A stretch of DNA of 33,954 nt from positions 1-33,954 of the forward strand of contig JAOPYO010000224.1 in assembly GCA_025964575.1 (NCBI GenBank). The letters are read 5' to 3'. A program made the translations under genes and the position numbers. This document shows positions 24,415-31,767 of this stretch, piece after piece. The notes under the pieces are model-generated. The model saw only the letters and a list, made by a program, of their open reading frames with translations. It had not been told where the DNA came from and ran no database searches. The stretch is from Actinomycetes bacterium. GTDB taxonomy: Bacteria; Actinomycetota; Actinomycetes; Streptosporangiales; Streptosporangiaceae. Position 1 is the first letter of the stretch, and each line of letters begins with the position of its first letter.

Positions 24415-24444
24415 TTTCGGTGGCGCGCCGGGGCGGGCTAACCT
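24415..24444 (+). promoter_or_regulatory. Possible leaderless promoter
   Basis: TTTCGG (24415-24420), 18 bases, TAACCT (24439-24444), then seven bases to the ATG at 24452. No ribosome binding site is seen, so transcription may begin at the start codon. Confidence 0.4.
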
Positions 24445-24451
24445 CCCGCCC

Positions 24452-25525
24452 ATGACCACGCGGCGGGTTCTCGCGATGATCGTCAGCGCTCTGGGAGTCG
24501 TCGGGCTGATCGCCCTCGTCTTCGGCAACCAGTGGCTGTATCAGTCGCTGTACGAGAACAATGTCTTCTCGTACCGTTCGGGCCCCGGGCGGCTGATCTC
24601 ATGGCTGTCGTTCCCCCAGTGGCGGATCACGCCCGTCAGGGCCGGTTATCTGGTGCCCGCCGATCTGTCGCTGATCGCACTGCTGGCGGCGCTGGGCCTG
24701 TTCATCCTGGTCGCGGCCCGATCGCTGGAGCCGCGACAAGGGGCGGTCGGCGCCTTCGTGGTCGGCTGGTGGGCGACGATGGCGGCGGCCGGGGTCGCCG
24801 GGCTGGTCCGGGCAGTGCTCCAGATCACCCTCAACGACTACCCCGGCTTCGAGGTCTGGGACCTCACATTCAGCGCCATTCTCGCCGGAGCGGGGTTCGG
24901 GCTGTTCTTCGGCTGGCTGCCCGGGCTCGCCACGGTGATCGCGTTCCTCGTCACCCGGCCCAAAGGTTTCGCTGCGGAAGCCCAGGGAGTCCCGGGGGCG
25001 TTCGGGCCGGGCCGGATCGGGACCGGCCCGATGCCACAGCCCGCCGCTCCGGTGCGGCCACCGTATGCGCAGCAGCAGCAGGCCTCCGGATGGGCTCCCG
25101 TACCGTCCCCTCCGACCCCGGGCCCGACCGGCCCGCAGCCGGCGCCGGGAGTCCCGCCAGGACCCGCCTGGGCGTCGCAACCCCCACCAGGCGGCTTCCA
25201 GTCCGCACCGGCCGGCTATCAGCCGCCGCCTCCTGCCGGGTACGCACCACAGCCGCCGCCGGGTTACCAGCCGGCCCCGCCGCCGCAGGTCCCCCTGGGA
25301 ACACCCGCTGAGCGGCCCGAGCCCGTGGAGTCTCCGGAACCCGCTGAATCGGGGGAGCCCGCGAGGTCTGCGGAATCCGCTGGGCAGTCAGAGCCTGCGG
25401 ACTCTCCGGAACCTGTCGTGCCGCCGGTAGCGGACGAGTCTCTGGAACCGGCGGTGCAGGCCGAGTTCGGGGATCGCCCGGACTCCGAGGCGCCGGAGCG
25501 GGCCGATGACCCCCCTCGTAGATAA
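24452..25525 (+). CDS. Four-helix membrane protein with Pro-rich tail
   Basis: A 357-residue protein of unknown function. Residues 1-170 hold four hydrophobic helices (about 5-25, 72-89, 101-124, 131-165), with a 40-residue extracellular loop after the first helix that contains NQWLYQSLYENNVFSYRSG. Residues about 175-290 are a Pro/Gln/Gly-rich region (PAAPVRPPYAQQQQASGWAP and later YQPPPPAGYAP repeats). The last 65 residues are a Pro-Glu-Ser repeat (S-P-E-P-A-E-S-G-E-P), highly acidic. Such tails occur on actinobacterial membrane proteins of unknown role. The ATG at 24452 lacks a ribosome binding site and follows a -10-like hexamer by seven bases. The start matches the first helix well. Confidence 0.72.
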   Translation: MTTRRVLAMIVSALGVVGLIALVFGNQWLYQSLYENNVFSYRSGPGRLISWLSFPQWRITPVRAGYLVPADLSLIALLAALGLFILVAARSLEPRQGAVGAFVVGWWATMAAAGVAGLVRAVLQITLNDYPGFEVWDLTFSAILAGAGFGLFFGWLPGLATVIAFLVTRPKGFAAEAQGVPGAFGPGRIGTGPMPQPAAPVRPPYAQQQQASGWAPVPSPPTPGPTGPQPAPGVPPGPAWASQPPPGGFQSAPAGYQPPPPAGYAPQPPPGYQPAPPPQVPLGTPAERPEPVESPEPAESGEPARSAESAGQSEPADSPEPVVPPVADESLEPAVQAEFGDRPDSEAPERADDPPRR

Positions 25526-25555
25526 GTGAGCAAGGGGCCTGCCAGAATTCTGAGC

Positions 25556-26029
25556 ATGCGCGTCTATCTCGGATCCGACCATGCCGGCTTCGAACTGAAG
25601 CAGCACCTCGTCGGCTGGCTGGCCGCCAACGGCCATGAGCCGGTCGACTGCGGGCCCGTCGTCTACGACGCGGTCGACGACTATCCGGTCTGCGTGCTGC
25701 GGGCCGCGGAACGTACGATCGCGGACCCGGGCGCGTTCGGCATCGTCATCGGAGGCTCCGGCAACGGCGAGGCCATCGCGGCCAATAAGGTCAGGGGCGT
25801 GCGTGCGGCGCTCGCCTGGAGCGAGGAGACCGCCACGCTGGCCCGCGCGCACAATGACGCCAACGTGATCAGTATCGGTGCCCGGATGCACGATCTCGAC
25901 ACCGCGACCCGGTTCGTCGAGCTCTTCCTGAACACCGACTTCTCCAAGGAGGAGCGGCACGCCCGCCGGATCGGGATGCTGAGCCGCTACGAGGAGACCG
26001 GCGAGCTTCCGCCGCTGCCCGAGACCTGA
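25556..26029 (+). CDS. rpiB: Ribose-5-phosphate isomerase B
   Basis: A 157-residue RpiB/LacAB-family sugar isomerase that interconverts ribose 5-phosphate and ribulose 5-phosphate in the pentose phosphate pathway. The GSDHAGFELK start (Asp8, His9) and the G-G-S-G-N-G-E-A-I-A-A-N-K loop are complete. The catalytic acid is Glu72, as in the mycobacterial enzyme, in place of the cysteine of the Escherichia coli protein. His99 in HNDANVISIGARM is the ring-opening residue. ATG 25556 begins exactly at the family N-terminus; GTG 25526 would add ten unrelated residues. The 3' end overlaps the small minus-strand gene by 43 bases. Confidence 0.93.
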   Translation: MRVYLGSDHAGFELKQHLVGWLAANGHEPVDCGPVVYDAVDDYPVCVLRAAERTIADPGAFGIVIGGSGNGEAIAANKVRGVRAALAWSEETATLARAHNDANVISIGARMHDLDTATRFVELFLNTDFSKEERHARRIGMLSRYEETGELPPLPET

Positions 26030-26232
26030 TCTGGCGATTCTGCCTTTTTCGTGTTCGCCGCCCGCTTTCCGAGGCGGCGGCGCTCGCCCTTACGCGGCTT
26101 GGTCTGCTCCGCGGCGGCGGTCGGTGCGGGTGCAGACGGTGGCTCGGGGTTTGCGCCTTCCGGATGCACCCGGGACACGTCCCTGGCGCGCATCGCGGCG
26201 TCCACGGTGATCCGCATTCCCGGCTGGCTCAT
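25987..26232 (-). CDS. Small basic protein of unknown function
   Basis: An 81-residue protein. Support for it being real: AGGAGGT sits five bases before the ATG at 26232, and codon third positions are G/C-rich through most of the frame. The N-terminus MSQPGMRITVDAAMRARDVSR is conserved-looking, followed by a Pro/Ala linker and a basic Lys/Arg stretch (KPRKGERRRLGKRAANTKK). It could bind nucleic acid, but no domain is recognised. It is convergent with rpiB and shares 43 bases with its end, so the two messages overlap antisense. Confidence 0.65.
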   Translation of the reverse strand: MSQPGMRITVDAAMRARDVSRVHPEGANPEPPSAPAPTAAAEQTKPRKGERRRLGKRAANTKKAESPDQVSGSGGSSPVSS

Positions 26233-26381
26233 TCCGCACCTCCTGGGACAGCATCTCCCATGTGACGGCCCTTGGACAGGGCGAGCGGCGATGGCTACAT
26301 CAGGTGACTTCGATTACAGACAGTCAAGTGTGGTGCGGATACCCGCCGAGGCTTGCTCATGGTAGGTACAGTTCCTGAGTC

Positions 26382-27500
26382 ATGCTTCAACGTCTGGTCC
26401 ACCTCCTCCCGCTGCGGATGCGCGTATTCCTGCGCCGCATCCCGATTTTGGTGCGCCTGTACAGGTGGTTGCGGCGGGGCCGGCTGACACGCGAGCGCAA
26501 TGTCTTCGTGCTGCTCGCACTGGCCGCGGTCGCGATCGGCTTCGCGGCCACCATGTCGGAGACCTGGTTTCCGGCCAGCGGGATCGTGCTGACGGTGCTC
26601 GCGGGCGGATTGCTGCTCCGGGTGCGGACCCTCACCGCGCTACTGGGCGTGGTCGCGGTCGTGCTGGTGAGTGACTCGATCCGGCTGGGTTTTCACAAGG
26701 TCGGCCCGGGAGTGATCGCGACGGTGGCCGTGACGGCCGTACTGGCGCTGGCACTGGCCCGGACACGGCAGCAGATCGGCGTGCAGGGGTTGCGCGGCGA
26801 GTACATGCTGCTCGAACTGCGTGACCGGCTGCGCCGACACGGAGAGATGCCCCCGCTTCCGGTTGGCTGGGACTCTCAGGTGGTGCTGCTCCAGGCCGGT
26901 GGTTCGTCCTTTGGCGGCGACTTCGTCGTCTCCTCGTCGGACGGCAAGACTCTGGAGATCGCGCTGGTCGACGTCTCTGGTAAGGGGGTCGACGCAGGCA
27001 CTCGGGCTCTGATGCTTTCGGGTGCTTTCGGTGGGTTGCTTGGATCGGTCCAGCCTGAGCGTTTTCTCCCTTCTTGTAACGCTTATCTGCAACGCCAGCG
27101 CTGGGACGAGGGCTTCGTCACGGCGGTGCACCTGATCATCGACCTGACGACGGGGGAGTACACCGTCGAGTCGGCCGGTCACCCGCCCGCCGTGCAGTTC
27201 GACGCGGGCAGCGGCACCTGGCAGGTAAGTTCGGCGAAGGGCATCGTGCTCGGCGTCGTTCCGGACCTGCGCTGCGAGCCGGAGAGCGGGCTGCTGAGGC
27301 CCGGCGACGCTCTGCTGCTCTACACCGACGGACTGGTCGAGGCCCCGGGCCTGGATATCGACGCAGGCATCGACCGGCTGCTGGGCGAGGCGGAGCGGCT
27401 CGTCCCGCACGGCTTCCGCAAGGGCGCCAAGGAGCTCGTCGAGACCATGGCGGCCTCCCGCGACGACGACTGCGCCCTCGTTCTCATCTGGCGCACCTGA
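26382..27500 (+). CDS. Membrane-anchored PP2C/SpoIIE-type serine phosphatase
   Basis: A 372-residue protein. The basic N-terminus (about 1-38) is followed by three hydrophobic segments (41-58, 65-98, 108-127) and a cytoplasmic PPM phosphatase domain from about 150. Metal-binding motifs are intact: GGDF at 178-181, VDVSGKGVDA at 196-205, SAGHPP, LLYTDGLVEA and the C-terminal DDDCAL. Such RsbU/SpoIIE-like enzymes dephosphorylate anti-sigma-factor antagonists, with the membrane part as a possible sensor. No sigma, anti-sigma or antagonist gene is adjacent, so the target is unknown. The ATG at 26382 has no clear ribosome binding site. It is convergent with the hexosaminidase gene. Confidence 0.88.
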   Translation: MLQRLVHLLPLRMRVFLRRIPILVRLYRWLRRGRLTRERNVFVLLALAAVAIGFAATMSETWFPASGIVLTVLAGGLLLRVRTLTALLGVVAVVLVSDSIRLGFHKVGPGVIATVAVTAVLALALARTRQQIGVQGLRGEYMLLELRDRLRRHGEMPPLPVGWDSQVVLLQAGGSSFGGDFVVSSSDGKTLEIALVDVSGKGVDAGTRALMLSGAFGGLLGSVQPERFLPSCNAYLQRQRWDEGFVTAVHLIIDLTTGEYTVESAGHPPAVQFDAGSGTWQVSSAKGIVLGVVPDLRCEPESGLLRPGDALLLYTDGLVEAPGLDIDAGIDRLLGEAERLVPHGFRKGAKELVETMAASRDDDCALVLIWRT

Positions 27501-27532
27501 CCGAGGCCACTGCCGGGCAGAGCACTCCTGGA

Positions 27533-29017
27533 CTAGTCCGCCGTCGGCCAGGGCACTTCGGGTGAGCGGTGGAAGTTGAGATTCCCGGCCGTCCAGCGCG
27601 GGGCATGGGCGGCGAGGCGGGAAGCGTACTCATCCCAGGAGCGGCCGGTGGCCGGGGACCAGCCGCGTTCGGCGATGCCCATGAGACGGGGGAGCGTCAT
27701 GTAGGTGATGTCGTCCCAGGACGTGATCGTCTCGGTCCACAGTGCCGCCTCCACTCCCAGGACGTCGTCCTCTCCGACCCCGTCGAGCAGCGTCGCGGGA
27801 TCCCACTCGTACGACTGGCGGGCCTCGAGCGTGCCCGCCCAGTCGTGGCCGAGCCGGCTGCCCTGGTCGTACTTGAGGTCGAGGTAGGTGTGCTGGGCGG
27901 GGGACATGACGATCCGGGCGCCACTGCGTACGGCGTCAACGAGCGTGCGGGCCTCCACGTCCGGCGCGGAGCCCCTCGCCGGGCGCCAGTGCTGCGCGAC
28001 GGTTCCGTGCGTGAGCGGGGCCGACGCGATCTCCTGCCAGCCCACCATCTCCTTGCCGTGCGCTCGCACGATCCGCTCCACTCGCTGGATGAATCGGGTG
28101 TACTCCGCGGGATCGGTGGCCTGCGCTTCGTCGCCGCCGATGTGCAGGTAGGGCCCGGGGGTGAGCGCCGCCACCTCGCCGAGGACCTCGTCGATGAACC
28201 GGTAGGTGATTTCCTCGCCGGTGCTCAGTGAGCTGAAGCCGACCTCGATGCCGGTATATCGGTCGGGTGCGACCCCGTCGGAGTTCAGCTCCGGATACGA
28301 GGCGAGGGCGGCGTTGGTGTGGCCCGGCAGATCGATCTCGGGAACCACCGTCAGATACCGCTCGGCGGCATAACGGACGATCTCCGAATAGTCGGCCTTG
28401 GTGTAGAAACCGCCGCTTCCTCCGCAGACCTCGCTTCCTCCGCCGTAGTGGGCCAGCCGTGGCCAGCCGTCGATGGCCAGGCGCCACCCCTGGTCGTCGG
28501 TGAGGTGCAGGTGGAGCACATTGATCTTGTACGGAACGACCAGATCGATGAGGCGCTTGACCTCCTCCACCCCGAAGAAGTGCCGGGCGACGTCCAGCAT
28601 GATGCCGCGCCAGGCGAAGCGCGGTCGGTCTTCGAGTCGTACGCCGGGAATGTTCCATGGGCCGGGCTGTGGTTCGCCGCGCTCGAGGGCGGCGGGCAGC
28701 AACTGGCGCAGGGTCTGCACCCCCCGGAACAGGCCCTCGTCGGTGTGCGCGCGGAGTCGTACCCCAAGATCGTCCACGTCCAGGAGATAGCCCTCCTCAC
28801 CGAGGTCGGCCGGGCCGTCCAGGGTGAGGGCGATGGTGCCCCTGTCGGCGTCCCCGGTCTCCAGGGGCAGGGCGTGGCCGGTCGAGCGGCGCAACAGAGC
28901 GGCCAGATGAGTGGCGGCGATGCCGGGCGCGGCGAGGAGGCGGGTGGTGGGAGTGATGGCGAAGGAGGCCGGCAGGAAGGTCAGCTCTGCGGGGGCCGGG
29001 ATGACTGCTGGATGCAC
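27533..29017 (-). CDS. Beta-N-acetylhexosaminidase, glycoside hydrolase family 20
   Basis: A 494-residue GH20 enzyme. Residues 1-125 form the N-terminal alpha/beta domain (MHPAVIPAPAEL), and the barrel follows from W-R-G-I-M-L-D-V-A-R-H (136-146). HLHLTDDQGWRL and the catalytic pair Asp296-Glu297 in HIGGDEA are present, as needed for substrate-assisted hydrolysis of N-acetylglucosaminides. No signal peptide is seen, so it probably acts in the cytoplasm on imported chitobiose or cell-wall fragments. The start is GTG 29017 with AGGA eight bases ahead. A small minus-strand ORF lies just upstream and may be its leader. Confidence 0.92.
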   Translation of the reverse strand: MHPAVIPAPAELTFLPASFAITPTTRLLAAPGIAATHLAALLRRSTGHALPLETGDADRGTIALTLDGPADLGEEGYLLDVDDLGVRLRAHTDEGLFRGVQTLRQLLPAALERGEPQPGPWNIPGVRLEDRPRFAWRGIMLDVARHFFGVEEVKRLIDLVVPYKINVLHLHLTDDQGWRLAIDGWPRLAHYGGGSEVCGGSGGFYTKADYSEIVRYAAERYLTVVPEIDLPGHTNAALASYPELNSDGVAPDRYTGIEVGFSSLSTGEEITYRFIDEVLGEVAALTPGPYLHIGGDEAQATDPAEYTRFIQRVERIVRAHGKEMVGWQEIASAPLTHGTVAQHWRPARGSAPDVEARTLVDAVRSGARIVMSPAQHTYLDLKYDQGSRLGHDWAGTLEARQSYEWDPATLLDGVGEDDVLGVEAALWTETITSWDDITYMTLPRLMGIAERGWSPATGRSWDEYASRLAAHAPRWTAGNLNFHRSPEVPWPTAD

Positions 29018-29059
29018 ACCCCTGATCCTGCCGGATCCTTGGTCGACGAAACGAGACTG

Positions 29060-29200
29060 TCACCGGCATGTAGCACTTCTCGTCATCCGGATCTCTAATG
29101 TCGAAGACATCAAGACCTCCGCGGTCGAGTGTGGCGGTGCTCCGATGGGGCGCCGTAGGCAGTGGCCGCGGGGCTGTGACGTGGCAGGTCGATTGGTCAT
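29060..29200 (-). CDS. Possible 46-residue leader or small protein
   Basis: The ATG at 29200 has an excellent ribosome binding site (GAGGAGGAG, six bases away). Against a long-conserved gene: several A/T-ending codons including a TTA leucine. It ends S-A-T-C-R before its stop, which resembles the S-A-x-C-R end of cysteine-sensing leader peptides found before actinobacterial sulfur genes. It stops 42 bases before the GH20 start and lies downstream of a large hairpin on the same strand. Confidence 0.4.
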   Translation of the reverse strand: MTNRPATSQPRGHCLRRPIGAPPHSTAEVLMSSTLEIRMTRSATCR

Positions 29201-29258
29201 CGTCGGCTCCTCCTCGACGGACGAGGGCCCGGATCGGCCAGGCACGCACGGCGGACCG

Positions 29259-29308
29259 GCGTCCGCGCGGTGGTACCCCAGGGGTGGGAGGCATCACCGC
29301 GCGGACGC
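29259..29308. other. Large hairpin between divergent genes
   Basis: GCGTCCGCGCGGTG (29259-29272) and CACCGCGCGGACGC (29295-29308) are perfect 14-bp arms; ACCCC/GGGGT forms an inner stem. It lies in the presumed leader of minus-strand transcripts and just upstream of the plus-strand promoter at 29336. Confidence 0.6.
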
Positions 29309-29335
29309 AGGCGGTACAAATTCCTACAATACCTA

Positions 29336-29365
29336 TTGACTTAGTATGAAACTCGGCGACAAAAT
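29336..29365 (+). promoter_or_regulatory. Promoter of the flavin reductase pair
   Basis: TTGACT (29336-29341), 18 bases, CAAAAT (29360-29365), in a locally AT-rich patch. CAATA (29327-29331) and TATTG (29334-29338) form a short inverted repeat overlapping the -35. GGAG at 29386-29389 serves the GTG at 29395. Confidence 0.6.
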
Positions 29366-29394
29366 GGTGACGCACCCCCTGAAACGGAGTCACC

Positions 29395-29916
29395 GTGAGT
29401 TTCGTCGTCATCGTCGGTAATCCGCGCCCGGGATCCCGGACGCACTCGGCCGCCGTCTCCGCGGCCCGGGCCGTCGCCGGTGCCGCGGGGATCGACGCGG
29501 AGCCCGTGGTGATCGACCTCTCCGCACTGGCCCCCGGGCTGCTGCTGACGGAGCCGTCCGCGGTGATCGCGGACGCTCTGGCGGTGGTCGCCTCGGCCGA
29601 CCTCGTCGTGGTCGCGAGCCCCACCTACAAGGCCACCTACACCGGTCTGCTGAAGGTGTTCCTCGACAGGCTTCCCTCGGGCGCGCTCGAAGGGGTGGTG
29701 GCGCTCCCGCTGCTCGTCATGGGCGCGCCCCAGCATGCGCTGGCCGTGGAGGTCCATTTGCGTCCGCTGCTGGTGGAGCTCGGCGCGACCGTGCCCACTC
29801 CAGGCCTGGCATTGCTCGAATCACAGTTCGACCAGCTCGACTCCGTACTCGCGGAGTGGGCAAACAAGATCGTCTCTGCCGTGCGGGGCGCTGTCACGGC
29901 AGAGGTGGCTCGGTGA
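29395..29916 (+). CDS. NAD(P)H-dependent FMN reductase (SsuE/MsuE type)
   Basis: A 173-residue flavodoxin-fold reductase. The N-terminal V-V-I-V-G-N-P-R-P-G-S-R-T loop binds FMN phosphate. S-P-T-Y-K-A-T-Y-T-G-L-L-K-V-F-L-D (about 81-97) is the SsuE-type flavin segment, and LPLLVMGAPQHALAVE follows. It would supply reduced FMN to a two-component monooxygenase. GTG 29395 has GGAG five bases away and a good promoter. Its stop overlaps the next start (GTGA), so the two reductases are coupled. No partner monooxygenase is in the window; the sulfonate pathway is only a guess. Confidence 0.88.
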   Translation: MSFVVIVGNPRPGSRTHSAAVSAARAVAGAAGIDAEPVVIDLSALAPGLLLTEPSAVIADALAVVASADLVVVASPTYKATYTGLLKVFLDRLPSGALEGVVALPLLVMGAPQHALAVEVHLRPLLVELGATVPTPGLALLESQFDQLDSVLAEWANKIVSAVRGAVTAEVAR

Positions 29917-30452
29917 CCGGGGCGTCGTTGGCACGGCCCGCCCCGGTCACCGGTGAAAACTCTCCCCAGATCTCTGCGGAGGACTTCCGGAGCGCCCTCG
30001 CACGGCATGCGGCCGGCGTCGTCGTGGTCACTGCCCGGCCGGATCCAGGCCCGGCCGGGCTGACCGCGACGTCGTTCACCTCGGTGAGCCTCGATCCCCC
30101 GCTCGTCTCCTTCTACGTGGCGCAGTCGTCGACGACGCTGCCGGGCCTACGGGAGGCGTCGACGTTCGCGGTGAACGTGCTCGGCCATGACCAGTCCGCA
30201 CTCGCCGCGCGCTTCGCGGCTCGTGATGTGGACCGGTTCGCCGAGCCGACCCGCTGGAGCCCGGGGCCGGCGGGGGAGCCGCTGCTGGACGGCGCCGTGG
30301 CGTACCTGCTCTGCGAGTGGTACGCCACGTATGCCGTCGGTGACCACTGGCTGATCGTCGGCAGGGTCACGGGTATCGGACTGGGCGAGGCCGAAGCCCC
30401 GCTGCTCTACCACCGCGGTGCCTTCGGCCGCTTCCACCCCCACCCTTCGTGA
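29913..30452 (+). CDS. Flavin reductase-like domain protein (HpaC/split-barrel FMN reductase)
   Basis: A 179-residue protein of the FMN-binding split-barrel type. F-R-S-A-L-A-R-H-A-A-G-V-V-V-V-T-A, L-T-A-T-S-F-T-S-V-S-L-D-P-P-L-V-S-F and F-A-V-N-V-L are typical motifs, and D-H-W-L-I-V-G-R-V is the C-terminal strand. It would reduce FMN or FAD with NAD(P)H. GTG 29913 overlaps the preceding gene by four bases. Its fold is unrelated to that of its partner although the predicted activity is the same. One may bind flavin or act on another substrate. Confidence 0.88.
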   Translation: MTGASLARPAPVTGENSPQISAEDFRSALARHAAGVVVVTARPDPGPAGLTATSFTSVSLDPPLVSFYVAQSSTTLPGLREASTFAVNVLGHDQSALAARFAARDVDRFAEPTRWSPGPAGEPLLDGAVAYLLCEWYATYAVGDHWLIVGRVTGIGLGEAEAPLLYHRGAFGRFHPHPS

Positions 30453-30461
30453 GGTGACGGG

Positions 30462-31487
30462 TTAGGACACTTCGAGGATCTCGTCGTCTTGCGCGTCTCT
30501 TCGGGTGGAGGTGTACGGGGCGGCGAATGCGTCGAGGGTGCTCTCCAGCTCGGTGGTCCACCACTGCACGAACGCCGCGGCCGAGGGGCCCTGGTCGAGG
30601 TGACGCCGCTCGAACACCGAGACGTCGCAGAGCCGCTCCCACCAGAGCCGATGCGCCGCGGACTGGATCTGGGCGGCGTCCAGCTCGAAGACCGCCGCGT
30701 GGCCGCGCACGAACGCCGTCACCCGCTCGAGATCCATGCCGTGCTCGTCTCCGTGCCCGAACAGTGAGGTGGCGGCCCGTACGAGCTCGGCGGCGAAGGG
30801 TGCGACCTTCAGCCGATCCCATCCCAGGATCGCCACGATACCGAGCCTGCCGAACAGCAGGTTGCCCGCGTGGAAGTCACCGTGCACATAGCCCACGGCT
30901 ACGGCCTCCATCTCCGGAGGCTGGTGGTCGGCCAGGTCGTGCAACAACTCGCGCCGCTCTCTGAGGTGCCGTTCGGCCAGCGAGTCGAAGTCGTCGCGCG
31001 GATGAGGCAGCCCGGCCAGCAGCCGGTCGGCGGTGGCGATGGCATCGCGGGCCCGGGGAGTGGGGATCAGCAGAGCCTGCTGCACCGGTGGTGTCATCCG
31101 GTCCAGCTCGCGGTGCACTCGGCCGAGCAGACCACCGAGCTCCTGGCAGGCGGGCAGGGAGAGATCGAGGCCGTTGCGGTGGCGTCCATCGATCCAGCGA
31201 TACAACGCGTACCGCCGGCCGTTCGTCGTGACGAGAGTGCGGCCGTTCGCCGCCGGGATGGGCTCCGGCACCGGTAGTCCCGCAGCGGCCAACGCCAGCG
31301 CCACCCGGTGCTGGAACAAGATCTGCCTGCGGTCGAGATCCAGGAGCTCTTTGAGCACGACGGGGCCGTCGGCGGTCTCCAGCCGGGTGAGCCCGCCGCC
31401 CGGTTCGTCGCACTCCTCCGGAACGGTCAGGCCCCAGCGACGCAGGACACGCGACCGTACGTCGTCGGAGCTGAGCGGAGTCGACAC
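30462..31487 (-). CDS. Phosphotransferase (APH/choline-kinase fold) with altered metal motif
   Basis: A 341-residue kinase-like protein. Residues 1-100 form the N-lobe (GGGLTRLETADGPVVLKEL with a likely ATP lysine at 46), then a short hinge Y-R-W-I-D. The catalytic motif is H-G-D-F-H-A-G-N (Asp204, Asn209). The second metal-binding aspartate, usually in I-L-D-W-D, is Gly222 here (A-I-L-G-W-D), coded GGA. The following Asp224 might compensate. Substrates of this fold include aminoglycosides, homoserine and sugars; none can be assigned. GTG 31487 is chosen with GAGG seven bases ahead; the longer frame to 31661 is not supported. It may be a reduced-activity or pseudokinase member. Confidence 0.82.
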   Translation of the reverse strand: MSTPLSSDDVRSRVLRRWGLTVPEECDEPGGGLTRLETADGPVVLKELLDLDRRQILFQHRVALALAAAGLPVPEPIPAANGRTLVTTNGRRYALYRWIDGRHRNGLDLSLPACQELGGLLGRVHRELDRMTPPVQQALLIPTPRARDAIATADRLLAGLPHPRDDFDSLAERHLRERRELLHDLADHQPPEMEAVAVGYVHGDFHAGNLLFGRLGIVAILGWDRLKVAPFAAELVRAATSLFGHGDEHGMDLERVTAFVRGHAAVFELDAAQIQSAAHRLWWERLCDVSVFERRHLDQGPSAAAFVQWWTTELESTLDAFAAPYTSTRRDAQDDEILEVS

Positions 31488-31512
31488 CGTGGGGCCTCGG
31501 ATACGCACTCGG

Positions 31513-31536
31513 AGCGTCAGGGGCGATGCTGACGCT
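31513..31536. promoter_or_regulatory. Inverted repeat upstream of the phosphotransferase gene
   Basis: AGCGTCAG (31513-31520) and CTGACGCT (31529-31536) are exact 8-bp arms around eight bases, 26-49 bases before GTG 31487. A second palindrome, CTTTCGAAAG, follows at 31553-31562. Either may be an operator. Confidence 0.4.
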
Positions 31537-31705
31537 ACCTGATCCGAATGTCCTTTCGAAAGACATCGCTCCCGGAGACGCCGTCGTCGACAGGCCTCCT
31601 CAGCCCGGACGGCGCCGCCCCGGGCGAGGTTTGGCGGGGTGCGGTAACGCTGGCTGTCCACGCGCTCCTCCCGCAGCTACCAGAAATCCATCTGAGGCAA
31701 CGTCG

Positions 31706-31743
31706 GCTGGCCCGGGCCTGGCCCGGGCCTGGCCCGGGCCAGC
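31706..31743. repeat. Three 11-bp copies forming a long palindrome
   Basis: TGGCCCGGGCC is repeated three times without gap (31708-31740); flanking GC/AGC make the whole 38 bases close to self-complementary. It lies about 25 bases past the TetR gene's stop and could act as its terminator. Confidence 0.7.
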
Positions 31744-31767
31744 GTCCACCCTCCGGGGAAGTCGTGA

